Both the position numbers and the translations under genes were made by a program. Source: Carettochelys insculpta (Eukaryota; Chordata; Testudines; Carettochelyidae). Taken from it: a stretch of 64,000 nucleotides of DNA. Every line of letters begins with the position of its first letter. Position 1 is the first letter of the stretch. The stretch is from contig NC_134137.1 of the NCBI RefSeq assembly GCF_033958435.1, positions 252,820,501 through 252,884,500 of the forward strand, given 5' to 3'. This document shows positions 49,595 through 60,480 of the stretch, piece after piece. The notes beneath the pieces were generated by a model. It made no database searches and was not told the DNA's origin. It was given only the letters and a program-made list of their open reading frames with translations.

Positions 49595-51900
49595 GTGAAG
49601 TCATTTACATCAGTGCAAGGTGAATATAAAATGTTACCAGATCCAAAGGCTGTGACTTTCTGCAAACGACTATACAAATTTCAGGGTAATGGAAAAATCA
49701 TGCCTGGAATCTCTCTGCGACTTAGCTCTTGAGCTGCAAAATGGGGATAATAGTACATTCTTGCTTTTAGCTTATGCATCTGATTCTCACTTACAGTAAG
49801 GTGACTCTACAACACTCTTCAAATGTAGAGAAGCCTAAAGTGATATAAATCACATATATGCCGACTTAGCTGGGTGGGGATTCCAATAATTTACAGACTT
49901 TAAGGTACATGCTAATGAATAAACACACACATTAATATCTAACCACCCTAACAATACAGACCTTTTAAAAAGGGAAATAAACTGTAGTTCCATTTGTATT
50001 CAGAACTGCCAGTGACAGGATACAAATAGAACAGACAGTGAAGAAGTGGCAAATTCATTCCTCACTCTGTGAGATGCAAAGGACTATACTCACATCTCAC
50101 TCCTGATTTTCCACCAGTGAAAAGGAAATCACTACCTAGTAGATTCTTTAATAAGGTTTATGGGCTGACCTTTGAGATGCTGAGCTTGCACAGTTGCCTT
50201 TGATGCGATGCTCAGAACTTCTCAGGGTCGGACCCTTTCAAACTAAAACTATTAACTAGGTATCAGCATTTTTGTTGTATTGTAGGAACTCACTACAATT
50301 CACTCCCAGAGTTGAGAGAATTATAGAGATGAATTTGAAATCAAATCATAATGATACAAGAACTTGTTGGCTCAGGTTATGGAGATTCTTGCAATTTAGT
50401 ACTCCATTAATTATATCAAATATGTGCACATCCATACTCAAAATACATCCCATACTATTCCATGAGCTGAAACGCTCTGTTAAAAGTAAGTTTCTGAAAG
50501 GCTGAAAGAAGGCAACTGCTTCAAAAAATGTCCCTCAAACGGCTCCAACACCACTCTATTAAGCTGGCCTATTCTTTTCAGGCATACGACAAATGTCTAT
50601 TAAGAACACATCCAAATACATTCCCATCACTCATCCAGAACACATTCACCTCCCAGAAGCTAATAATGTAAGATATGGAAAGAAGGATAAGAGACCTTTA
50701 GTCCACCTACTGGCTGGACCAAAGGCAATGAATCCAGTCCTAGCTCATTTCAAGTAAGTTCAATTGTGTCAAAGGTTACCCACAAGCTATTTCTTGATGG
50801 CTCATAGCTGATGTCAACAGATCTCCTTTTATTTTAATGATTCTTTGTCTTCACAGCACTATCGAGCAGGAAAGTTAAGGCCTTTAAAAAAGATTCCAGG
50901 GGTCTGACTTATTTACGTGCAGGGCCTTATATGAGGTACTTTTACATAAGAAGCTGGAGAAAAAAAAACATTTCCCCTGCAGCCCCTGCCCCACTACACT
51001 TAAGACGCTATGTTTTGTGACTTTCTATGGGCACGTATACTTGAGAGTTGGCTCAAAAGATGTATGCCACCAATTAATTAGGATTAAAATAAGGTACTTG
51101 CATATAGTGTAAGCATTAGGTGATTTAATCACTTCAATTATAATGACTCATCTTTATACAGCATCTTTGCTTTTGTGTAAGCCTACAACAGCTTACAAAC
51201 TAGCAATCATTTCACCCAATACTGACAAGCAGTCATCTGAGGATGAATGAAAACATTGTTTAAGAAAGCACAGGATGAGGAAGTGATGTATGCTGCACTC
51301 GAGCTAATTTTAATAGAACACCTGCTCTAAGCACAATTTTGAAATTATCCATGTGTTTGAGAGCTATTTATCTCTTTAAAATGAGCCCAGAAGTCTCAGC
51401 ATCTTTTATAATCCCCTAAATGTTTGTGCTTTTTTCCCTCGCACAGAACTGGCTTGTGTAGGACATTTCATCCTGATGACCCAGGCAGAGCCACCTGTCC
51501 CCACTCCCCAGAGCCCAGGATCCAGACCCATGGACAGGAGACCATCCCATGCTCTACGGGCATTAGGATCCAGGAAGCCAGCCAGAGACTCTAAGCAGCA
51601 GGGTCAGAAGCCAAAGCAGAGAATTTTGGTCCTTTGGTGAGCTTGCTAAAGTTTTGCCTGGACTTCTGTTCTGTGATGAATTGTTTTTTGCTCCAAGCCT
51701 CCCCGCTTCCCTGATGGTATCTTCACTTCATCCTCACTCTTCTCCACATCTGTCCCCCTCAATCCCTTCTCTTTACTGTCCCTTCTGCCGTCCCTTTAGC
51801 TTACTCTCCCCAAAATAAACTCATCATACTGGCACAAATATTCTGGAAACAACATGAAGTTTCCTATCATCACAGCATTTACTGTTCTTTTGTCACTCCT
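49595..51900. other. Intron-like sequence, no feature seen
   Basis: About 2.3 kb with no clear repeat or exon apart from the possible SINE tail near 49700-49770. Confidence 0.35.
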
Positions 51901-51904
51901 TCGT

Positions 51905-52080
51905 GTTGATCTTTTTGGGTTAGATTGCAAGCACTTCAGGGAAGGAACCACTTTTTTGTTCTGCGTTTATACAGCATCTAGCCCAAATGGAGTCCTGATC
52001 TGTAACTAGGGTTTGTAGTGTCTGCCGTAATACATATAAAAACAACAACAGTAATGTATGAGCAGCTGCTGAGTTTAACA
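51905..52080 (+). repeat. L2/MIR-type 3' tail
   Basis: TTAGATTGCAAGCACTTCAG, GGAAGGAACCACTTTTTTGT, ATACAGCATCTAGCCCAAAT and GGAGTCCTGATCTGTAACTA follow the conserved tail shared by L2-like LINEs and their SINEs, ending in an A/C-rich stretch. Confidence 0.6.
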
Positions 52081-52660
52081 CCCAGGCTTCAACACAGCAA
52101 TAAGTTGTGCAAAAGGTCAGGTGACCACTTTTCGACTTTGAATATCACAAATGTAATGGTACTTGACAAGATGATGCCAACTCATTCTCTAGTCAATTGT
52201 GAATGTACATCAGATTTCCCTGACTTATATTAGAACTGTGTGCTTTATGAGTAGTGCATTCCGAGCTCAGTCCACTTGCCTTTGATGTTAAATAAGGCAA
52301 CTGAAAGTAGTTATATCACCACTGACCATGTTGCTGGCTTTTTATTTTAAACAGCTATCAGTAACCAAATCATGAGAGCCTTATTCATTTGATTAATCCC
52401 ATGAAATAGAATAACCCATATGAAGGAGAGTTTGCAAGCCCAGAACACTCAGGTCACCCAATATAGAAACATAAAACACAGCTTTGTGGGTAGGATGACA
52501 AGGCCAACACTAGACTCTTGGGAGGGATCTCGCCACACTTGGCCATCCATTTTCACTTGGGTGGGTGGATGGGTGTATGTGTGTGTGTGTCACCGGTGGG
52601 TCTGAGGACACAGAACTTTGGAACAGAGGATTTGGTGCAAGAGGGTGAGGAGAAGACCAG

Positions 52661-53578
52661 TGTAGCAACCCTATAAAGATAGGTAAATTTTAACAGAACT
52701 TTATACTACTGTGTATCTTTGTATCACCCTGTATTACCCTGTATCTTTTTAATAGGCCACAGACTTCTGTATTAGTCTTTAGATTTGTTATTTTATATAC
52801 TACTTTCTATCTTTGTATTATCCTTTATATTGGTTATTTTATATTCATAAGACACCTTGTACTGGATTCCATATTCTATCTAAAACTCCATTTTACTCTT
52901 TTATTAGCCTGTAAACCTTGTGCTGTCTGTGAGAATGGGTGTGTGTGAGAGCCACCTGGATGTGTAAAATGTGGATACTTAGAGAGTTACTCTCCGGAGC
53001 CATCTTGCCTGGACCACAAAGACTTGGTGGCTGAAGAACAATAAGAACTGGACTGTACAGCAGTGACTCACCCAGAAAGGAAGACAGTCCCATCTGTCGG
53101 GGATGAGTTACACAGAAACCTGGGGCAGTGGGAAAGGATCAAACCCATCTGCCACTGACTGGTGACTCATCGTGCCTGGGGCAGTGGGACAGAACCAGAA
53201 CTATGGACTAAAAGCTATAAAAGATGTGTGCACCACTACAGGGTTGGGTTCCTCTTCTCATCTTGCAACATCAGAGCATTGATCTGGATCAACAAAACCT
53301 GGCTCCACACTCACTTCTAATCCATCTGGCCAATGGATTAGAGTGAGCAACCTTTGATAACTATAAGCAACCACAAGATGGTGTGTGCATGTGTGTGAGA
53401 GTGTGTATGTGTGTGTGTATATATGCCCCTGAGTAAACTATGTATATTATAGTTATATGATATAATGGTACTGTATTCTCAATAAACGCAGCACTCTTGC
53501 CTTGTCCTTCTGAAAAGATCCTGTGTGCTTCTTGTAAGTGTAACACCAAAGGCAACGCCAAAGGTGTTATTCCCCACA
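52661..53578 (+). mobile_element. Probable solo LTR of an endogenous retroelement
   Basis: A 918-bp stretch begins TGTAGCAACCC and ends TTCCCCACA, the usual TG...CA form. The 5-bp flanks are ACCAG (52656-52660) and CCCAG (53579-53583), differing at one base. A TATA box (TATAAAA, 53216-53222) and a polyadenylation signal (AATAAA, 53481-53486) sit about 260 bp apart, as in an LTR. No internal retroviral sequence is seen on either side, so it is most likely a solo LTR left by recombination. TG-rich runs lie at 53384-53422. The family is not recognised. Confidence 0.65.
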
Positions 53579-53583
53579 CCCAG

Positions 53584-55618
53584 ACTTGGCAGAGTGTTCA
53601 TGGAACTTGTATTGGACCAAAAAAGTTTTATGTTTTTAGTCCATGCTAAAGTTATGGGCTGCAATAAACTATTCTTTATATAGCCCTTAACCTGACTAAA
53701 GATGAGGTAAATGCTAACCTGGGATGACCAGAGTTCTGAGAATAGTATCCATAGAAGGGGAGATATTTGTTAGAACTTGAAATAACTAAAATACTCAGCA
53801 GTCTTATGATATAAACACATTTTCTCCCTCTTGTACAATGAATTAAAATTGCTCTAGTGGCAGTATCACCAAACTATTTCCTTTTCTTTAACATTACTTC
53901 ATATTTTTCTCTGAAACCTTCAGGGGAGGGGGAAAAAAGCACTCTTCAAACACAACTTCAATAAGCTTTTCGTGCCAGTTTTCCTATGGCTATGTCATGT
54001 TGGGTTCTGTCTGTCACTGTGTAACGCCTAGTGTAACATCTTAACTTGAAATCATATAAGAGGATGTGACTGATTCATGACGCGGTGTGTCACTTTCTGG
54101 CATGTCAGCTGAAAAGCTGTGCAAATCCATGCTTTACCTATCTATGCAGGCATAGCTCTTAAAAGTGTTTGGGGGTTTTAGCTCTTTTTACCTGGCAGGT
54201 GCTGACAAATCCATTCAAAAAGTTGAAAAATACCAAAAATTTACAAATTACTTAAGGTTTGTTACTCAAAGAGCTCTTCTGGATCACTCCATTAAATGGA
54301 ATATTCCAATCCATAGTTTTCCGATACACAGCCAAGTTTTTCTCTCCATACACTCTGACTGTTGTGAGAAATCTGCCCATCTTTAATAGATGTGTTTTTC
54401 TAAACTCATCAGTCAAAATGCTAGACAGTTTTGCTCTTAAAATGCAGCAGAAAATTGGAAGAATAGAAATTAAAGAGCCTATAAGAATCACATGTATTAA
54501 ACATGTGTGTATTGTACAACTAGCACATAAATACACATGACCGCAAACAAAAATTTATAAACGGTTTTATATGTGGAGGAGGCTCCTCAGAGCCCTTTAT
54601 TAAACTCTCACTACAAAGCCAAATGGCAGGTTGTGTCAACCTCTTGGCCTCTGATTGGAGTTATCACCAGCCTGGATACAGCTAGATCATTCTTGTCACT
54701 GCTTACTGAGGCTCACAAATATACTTCAGAAGAGCAAAGTTTATGCATTTGCAGTTTTCCCAGCACTAAATGTTAAAAAATCTTGTGTCAGCTCCTTCCC
54801 CTCCTCCCTCCTCCTCCGTGTCCCCAAAATCATGACTTTGGCTTAAATTCAAATCATGAGATTTTATTAAAACAATGTGTTTTGGATTCTTGTTGTATTC
54901 TGGTGCTTTGAGCTTTTGTATACACTTGGGTCCCTTTTCAAGCTTTTCTCTGTCTGGCAACTGTGAGGGATCGAAATTTTTTTTTTTTTAAAGAAAGCTG
55001 AGATTCTCACATTTTCATTAACATGATTCCAGGAGCAGAGATTTTAAAAAAGCTACGAAAAATCACAAGACTCGTAATAAAACTGCAAGAGTTAGCCACA
55101 AATGCTTTGGACTGCACCCACGCTTCTGAAGAAGATAGTATTCTCCATTTTAACAAGGTCTGCACACAGTCTTGTACAGTTTCTCTCTCAAAACTTACCT
55201 CACAATTTCATTATCATAACTAAATGAAGATGTTATGACACAGCTGACTGAACCTATGATTGTGGAGTGCAGAGTTTACTTCCTGAAGTGGTGGGGAATA
55301 TGGTTTCCTGTCTGCCGACACTTTTAGATTCGGGCACCCCTGCCTGCACCATCTCAGCCTGTTTCCTGGATCATACCGGAGGGAATGGGGATGTACATGC
55401 TGCTGAAAATGAAACATAATCCTTGCTGTAGGACATTTAGTAGCTTGGTGTCCACACAAATGACCTATGTTCCTTCCTTGATAGAATTTTAATACGAAGA
55501 ACCAAGCCAAATGTTTCTGCAGAATACCCCAGTATTGTACTGGTGGAGGGTATTTCTGTCTTCTAAATTTAAGCTCCAATTTACTATGCAGCCCTTAGCT
55601 TTTCAGCTACCAACAGGG
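53584..55618. other. Intron-like sequence, no feature seen
   Basis: No recognised repeat family or exon in about 2 kb. Short frames around 54165-54540 overlap on both strands and show no domain. Confidence 0.35.
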
Positions 55619-55626
55619 TGTATACA

Positions 55627-56151
55627 TAGGGTGACCATATACCCCTGCCCAGGGACAGGGAGTTATGGGAGAAGGGGCAGCTCCTCCCAGATCCTCCAAG
55701 CCATGGGGAGCCAGGAAGGAGGTGGTGGCTGCCTGCCTTCCCTGAACCCCAGGAGCCCTCAGGAGCCCCAAGGAAGTGGCAGGGACGGGGCAGCCAAGGC
55801 ACTCCCCCAGCTTGCCTTCCCCAAGCCTCAGCAGCAGGGGGGACGGGGCAGCTGTGGCACCTCCTCCCACTTCCCAAAGACCAGAGGAAGCAGCAGGGAT
55901 GGGGTAGCCACGGCACTTCCCACCGCCTTCCCTGAGCCCCGGGGAAGCAGCAGGAACAGGGCAGCTGCCCATGCTCCCCTGGCTTCCCCAAGCCTCAGAA
56001 AGGAGAAAGTAAGCTAACCTGCTCTCCAGCCAGCATCTGTGCCTGCGCAGCTGCTGGCAGAAAATATGGGACAATTAGTCCCTTTTCTAAAATAAGTAGG
56101 GGTGCCTTTTTGGCATTCCAAATATGGGACCGTTGACAGATGGTCACCCTA
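55627..56151. mobile_element. hAT-type non-autonomous element, copy 2
   Basis: The ends are TAGGGTGACCATAT and GACAGATGGTCACCCTA. A perfect 8-bp target duplication, TGTATACA, lies at 55619-55626 and 56152-56159. The core is GC-rich with repeated GGGACGGGGCAGCC-type units. The frames read through it on both strands (for example 55511-56017 and 56074-55607) reflect composition, not protein coding. Confidence 0.93.
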
Positions 56152-56786
56152 TGTATACAGCCATTCTCACCAATCTGCAGTGAAGAAGAGAACAATAATC
56201 ATGCTCACCCTTAGTACCTTTTACGCTTTGTCCCCGCTCAATGTGAACTTCATCCCTCTCTTCTCATTCCTGGTTCCTCCTCACCAAACAAAACAAGCCT
56301 TCCCATGTCAGTAGCCCAGTTCCTCCCCACAGTCAAAACAATCCACCACTTCTTTAGCTTTCTTGTCAGATGTATAACACCAACTCCAAGAGTTCAAAAG
56401 TCATGAGTCATTCCCCAACACATCATTGTTTGGGATTATTTTTATTTGCCTTCTGGTTTCAGAGGTTTTTTTGGAGAAATGTAGGTCACTTTCTCCAGAT
56501 TTTCGCTGGAACCCTGAGGACTACAACTCACTTAAAAAAATAAAGTTGAGGTTCTCAAATGGTCACTGGACTCCAGGAGTTGGGATTTCAAGAAAAAAAC
56601 CCCCACCAAATATTGCAAGATTCCTGATCCAATCTTGAAAGTGGGCAATGCATTAGCATTTTGCTTTATGAACTCTGGAGGAGACCAGGCTCCACTGCCT
56701 CCTTATGCTTCTTGCTCACTTCTACCAAGTTGCTAGCTTCTCCTTCCCAAATGGAGTCATTCAATGCTCTCCTGTCATATGCAGTG

Positions 56787-56990
56787 TGGTTGTAGCCCCA
56801 TGTTGGTCCCAGGATATTAAAGAGTCAAGATGGGTGAGGTACTATCTTCTATTGGACCAACCCCCATTGAGAAGAGGGAGAGAGACAAGCTTTCAGGTCC
56901 CAAAGAGGAGCTCTGCGTAAGCTCAAAGCTTGTTTCTCTCACCAGTGGAAGTTGGTCCAGTAAAAGGTATTGCCTCCCCAACCTTCTGCT
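56787..56990 (+). mobile_element. Penelope-like dispersed repeat terminus
   Basis: GTAGCCCCATGTTGGTCCCA, AGATGGGTGAGGTACTATCT, TCTATTGGACCAACCCCCAT and AGAGACAAGCTTTCAGGTCC match a very common turtle repeat end, probably of Penelope type. It is broken off at about 56990 by a MITE fragment. Confidence 0.6.
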
Positions 56991-57094
56991 TTGCTAATGA
57001 GGCACTGAATATATATTTCAGTGCTTCATTAGTAAACTTTGAAATGGCCATTTGCATGGCCATTTCGAAGTTTTGGGCTACTGTAGACACGGCC
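56991..57094. mobile_element. Palindromic MITE, family B, right arm only
   Basis: TGCTAATGAGGCACTGAAT (approximate) through TTTGAAATGGCCATTTGCAT to CTACTGTAGACACGGCC is the right arm of family B. The left arm and centre are missing. Confidence 0.75.
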
Positions 57095-57918
57095 AGAGTG
57101 TCTTTGGTGAAGGAGTGTGCTGTTGTCCCATTTGGAGACTGGTTACATTCTTTAGCCTAATGCAAATAGAGATGTTTGCAATAATTTCCTGTCCTCTTAA
57201 TGCTTTGCAGTAAAGAAGAATTTGGGGGAGCTTCTTAACAGCCCCTGAAAGCAGTAATACAAAGAACAATGGCATGGTTTAAAGCGATACTCTAGGGAGA
57301 TTTTTCATAAGGATGAAAACCCGGAGGAAACTCTTCTTTTGTAGGAAAAGAGACAAAATGTGGTGTGGCTTTCCTGGTTTGCACAAGCTAAGGAAGGCAG
57401 TGATTAATATGAGGGGTCATGCATATGGAACTACTCTCTGTCCTCCCCACTTTACTTCACATCTGTGTAACCTGAAACCCAGTGCATAATTCTGAAGCCT
57501 ATGTTTTAGAAAAGCTGAGCCTCATGTAAATTTTTGCTTTTTTTTTTTTGGCAGTGGCAGATTTTAAAGGGGTTCTCTCTCTCTCTCTGTCTTGTTTTCA
57601 TCTGAGCTTGCATTATTAAAAGCATTGACTGAGCCTGACAGAGCTGGCTCACTGGCGGCTGTGCTACAGAGTGAGCTTCTGCCAAAGAGACATCATTATA
57701 TTGGAAAACAGAGCTTGGGAGAGTTAATCAGAAAGGGAATCCTATGAGTCCCTCCATCTACTGTGTTTATTTTGGGAAGCAGGGAGAGGCACCGTGTAAC
57801 TCTTCATTATTTTTGTTGTTTTTTAAACTTTTTTTTTAAATTGAGCAGAGAAGAGCATCATGTGTTCTTGTCAAACATATAATTTCACTATGCTTAAAAA
57901 ATTATGGTTAAAAATGTC
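57095..57918. other. Intron-like, repeat-free stretch
   Basis: No repeat is recognised apart from a (CT)n run at 57577-57592. The part around 57600-57780 has mixed composition and could be a conserved intronic element, which is untestable here. Confidence 0.35.
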
Positions 57919-58180
57919 TCGGGCTTTATCTACACTTACAATTGATCAACAAAACTTTAGTTTTTCACCTGTACTTTTTTTGCTGCAGTGAGAGCAAGTG
58001 TGAATTCTGCTTTGTTGGTGAGAGTGTTCTCCTGCTGACAAAGCAAAAGCCGCTCGTGGGGACCAGAATCATTTTGTCAGAAAGAATGCGGACAAACAGC
58101 ATTCACACATACCGACATTTAGCAACAGGCTGTGCCAACGCAGTCTTGCTGCTGAAAGCTCAGTAGTGTAGAGAGTGTTT
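57919..58180. mobile_element. GTCTACAC-type DNA element, worn
   Basis: It starts GGGCTTTATCTACACTTACA and ends near AGTAGTGTAGAG. Internal TGCTTTGTTGGTGAGAGTGT, TCTCCTGCTGACAAAGC and CATTTTGTCAGAAAGA resemble a turtle non-autonomous element with 'GACAAAGC' hairpins. Confidence 0.55.
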
Positions 58181-58917
58181 CTGTGCCTAGCTGTTTGCAA
58201 TTATTGTGTAAGTGGAAAAAAGGAACAGAGAGGAACACACTACCAGTCACCAACAGTTCTTTCCAAATATTTCCTCTTAGCAGACCGAAACAGTAAAAGA
58301 GGTTTCCAGTTAAATGAACAGGTTGGTTACATTTTATCCATCCAGGGATGAACATACTGTGCTACTTAAGGTGGTGTTTAAATGTCAAAGCTCAGAAGCA
58401 AGTGTCAGTCACTCGCTCTGTATTTATCTTCTAATCTATAATATGAATTGCAAGTGTGTATTAACTGTTTTAGAACTGTGTTACAACACTGTTGGGTTGC
58501 TTGAGAAGGATAGTGGGGAATGTTAACCCTGAACAATTATACTTTTGAACATGGCTTAAGTTCACACTACTTTAACTGTAGTATGGATACAGCTAAATGT
58601 GGTTGCTCATTTTTGACACAAATATTTAGTCAAAGTTTGGAACTCTGGGGATGTTCCAGCTGGGGGTAGAATCTGGTATTTTTTAATGTAATCTTGTTTA
58701 TTTATAAGGAATGTAAAAAAAGGTCCTGCTGCTCCAACTACAGGGGGGAATACAAACACAACAACAGTTTCTTAGCTTACAGTAACAAGCCTCTTTAGCC
58801 AACATCACACCCCAAAAAAACAAAACAAAACACCTCTCTAACATTTTCCAGATTTATACATGGCTCTCATAGGTCTGCTATTTGACTTTGCCACTTTGTG
58901 TCTGTTTCTATTGAGCA

Positions 58918-59190
58918 GCTACGTCTACAGCTTATTGGAATGTTGACAGCTGCTACACAATTTTAGGTGTACCAATTGAGTAGCTAAACTCAATTTTGCA
59001 GCCATCAACTTTGGTCCCTGTGCTCACTGCAGAATGTTGACGGGAGTGCTCCTCCTATCGACATTCCTTAATTCTTGTGGCTCGTAAGGAATTCCAGGGT
59101 CTACATTGACCCCAGAATGCACGGTTTCGTGCATGCATGTAATGGCGCCCTGGAAGATTGATCTTCCGTGGCCAGTGTAGACCTAGTCTC
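58918..59190. mobile_element. GTCTACAC-type DNA element, second layout
   Basis: Ends near GCTACGTCTACAGC and CCAGTGTAGACCTAGTC. The interior has TGTTGACGGGAGTGCTCCTC, ATCGACATTCCTTAATTC and GGGTCTACATTGACC, a pattern seen in a common turtle MITE. No target duplication is obvious. Confidence 0.55.
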
Positions 59191-60240
59191 AGTCTCTCTC
59201 TAAAGCACACATGTGCACACACATACACAATACTGAGCACAAATCACCTTTCCCTACCGAGTCTAAAACTCCTAGGCAGTTCATTTAATCCTTTTGTCTT
59301 AGGTTGGGAGCTTGTGATTAATTTATCCTAACCATTATATTAACTGAAGTGTGAGGACCCATGCATTCAGTACCTCTCAGAATAACATTATTTCTATTCC
59401 AGTGTCAAAAAGTCCACTGGATTCCTTTAGAGGGATTTCCAGATTAGTGGAACAGAAAAGACTGTGTCCATTCATTCCAAAAACATCCTTTAATAGTGTG
59501 CACATTCTACATAGGAATAGCCTCACCTGCCGATGAAAGGCACCTTTGAGGCACAGTTGAGCAGTTGCTGAAAACTTGCATCAATAAAGGGCTGTATGGT
59601 TGCCTTTAGTATACTTGCACTAAGATATTTAACTCTGTTCCCCTCTCTCTCTTCTAGGACCATGCAGCAAAGTTGAAAACCATTTGGTCCCATCTGTATT
59701 GGCTATAAACACTACCTACACAGTTGAGGGTCACAATGGGTCATCCTCCTAATGCAGACAGCCCCTTCCTGTCTCTGATCTATCTCTCAGTGCTGTTGTG
59801 AAGGGGACTTATTGTTGTATCTAAAATGCTTTGAAACAATGAGGTTAAAAAAATGCTATAGAAGGCAGAATGTTGATATTCTTCATTTGAATGAGCAGTG
59901 TATTCAGCATTCATGAAGTAAATTCCTTACCTATAGCATGTTCCAGGGTGAAAGCCAACACCATCACAAAACAGGAAAAGCCCTATCATAAGTGCAAAAA
60001 AATAGTCTTGCCACTCAACAGCTAAACTGACAGCAGGAATTGGTGGTTTGATGGGAGAAACAATCTAATCTAAAACTCCCACGTACAGAACACTAGACAT
60101 TAAGATTCTGATGTTCTGTTATGTTTAAGCTGGGGTCAGATAAAGTGGACAGGACATACTACAGCCAGCTGGTTGCAGCTTTCTGATTTGGACCCACCCA
60201 GGCCTTGTATAAGATGGAACAGGAACGATCCTAATCTAAT
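59191..60240. other. Intron-like sequence, no feature seen
   Basis: No exon or repeat family is recognised in this stretch. Confidence 0.35.
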
Positions 60241-60276
60241 TGACATTGCTGGCACCAAGTCTCTCACGCCGAAAGC

Positions 60277-60480
60277 CCTGCAAATCTGTGAATATCTGCT
60301 TTACATCTTCAGGAACCTGCATCCTCAGGTGTGGGTGCCGATATCCCTACCTCATTTTTGCAGAGTCAAATACAAATTATGTCTCTAGAACCATGCAGAT
60401 TTGTGGATATCTGCTTTATATCTATGGGTATCGTCACCTGAAGATGTGGATGTGGATGCAAATACAAATTTTGGGTCCAT
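60277..60480 (+). repeat. Direct repeat of a 'GGATATCTGCTTTA' motif
   Basis: CTGCAAATCTGTGAATATCT (about 60279) recurs as ATGCAGATTTGTGGATATCT (about 60393), a spacing of 114 bp, with TGCTTTACATCTTC matched by TGCTTTATATCTAT. This may be a relic of a GGATATCCGC-rich dispersed repeat. Confidence 0.5.

Noticed and set aside
53216..53486. TATA box and AATAAA as a separate gene unit
   Set aside because: Their spacing and the TG...CA boundaries with short flanking duplication fit an LTR better, and no coding frame lies between them.
55511..56074. Long open frames on both strands, up to 168 codons
   Set aside because: They lie in the GC-rich repeated core of a hAT-type element with a target duplication. 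The frames overlap on opposite strands and show only Gly/Pro/Ser/Arg-rich low complexity.
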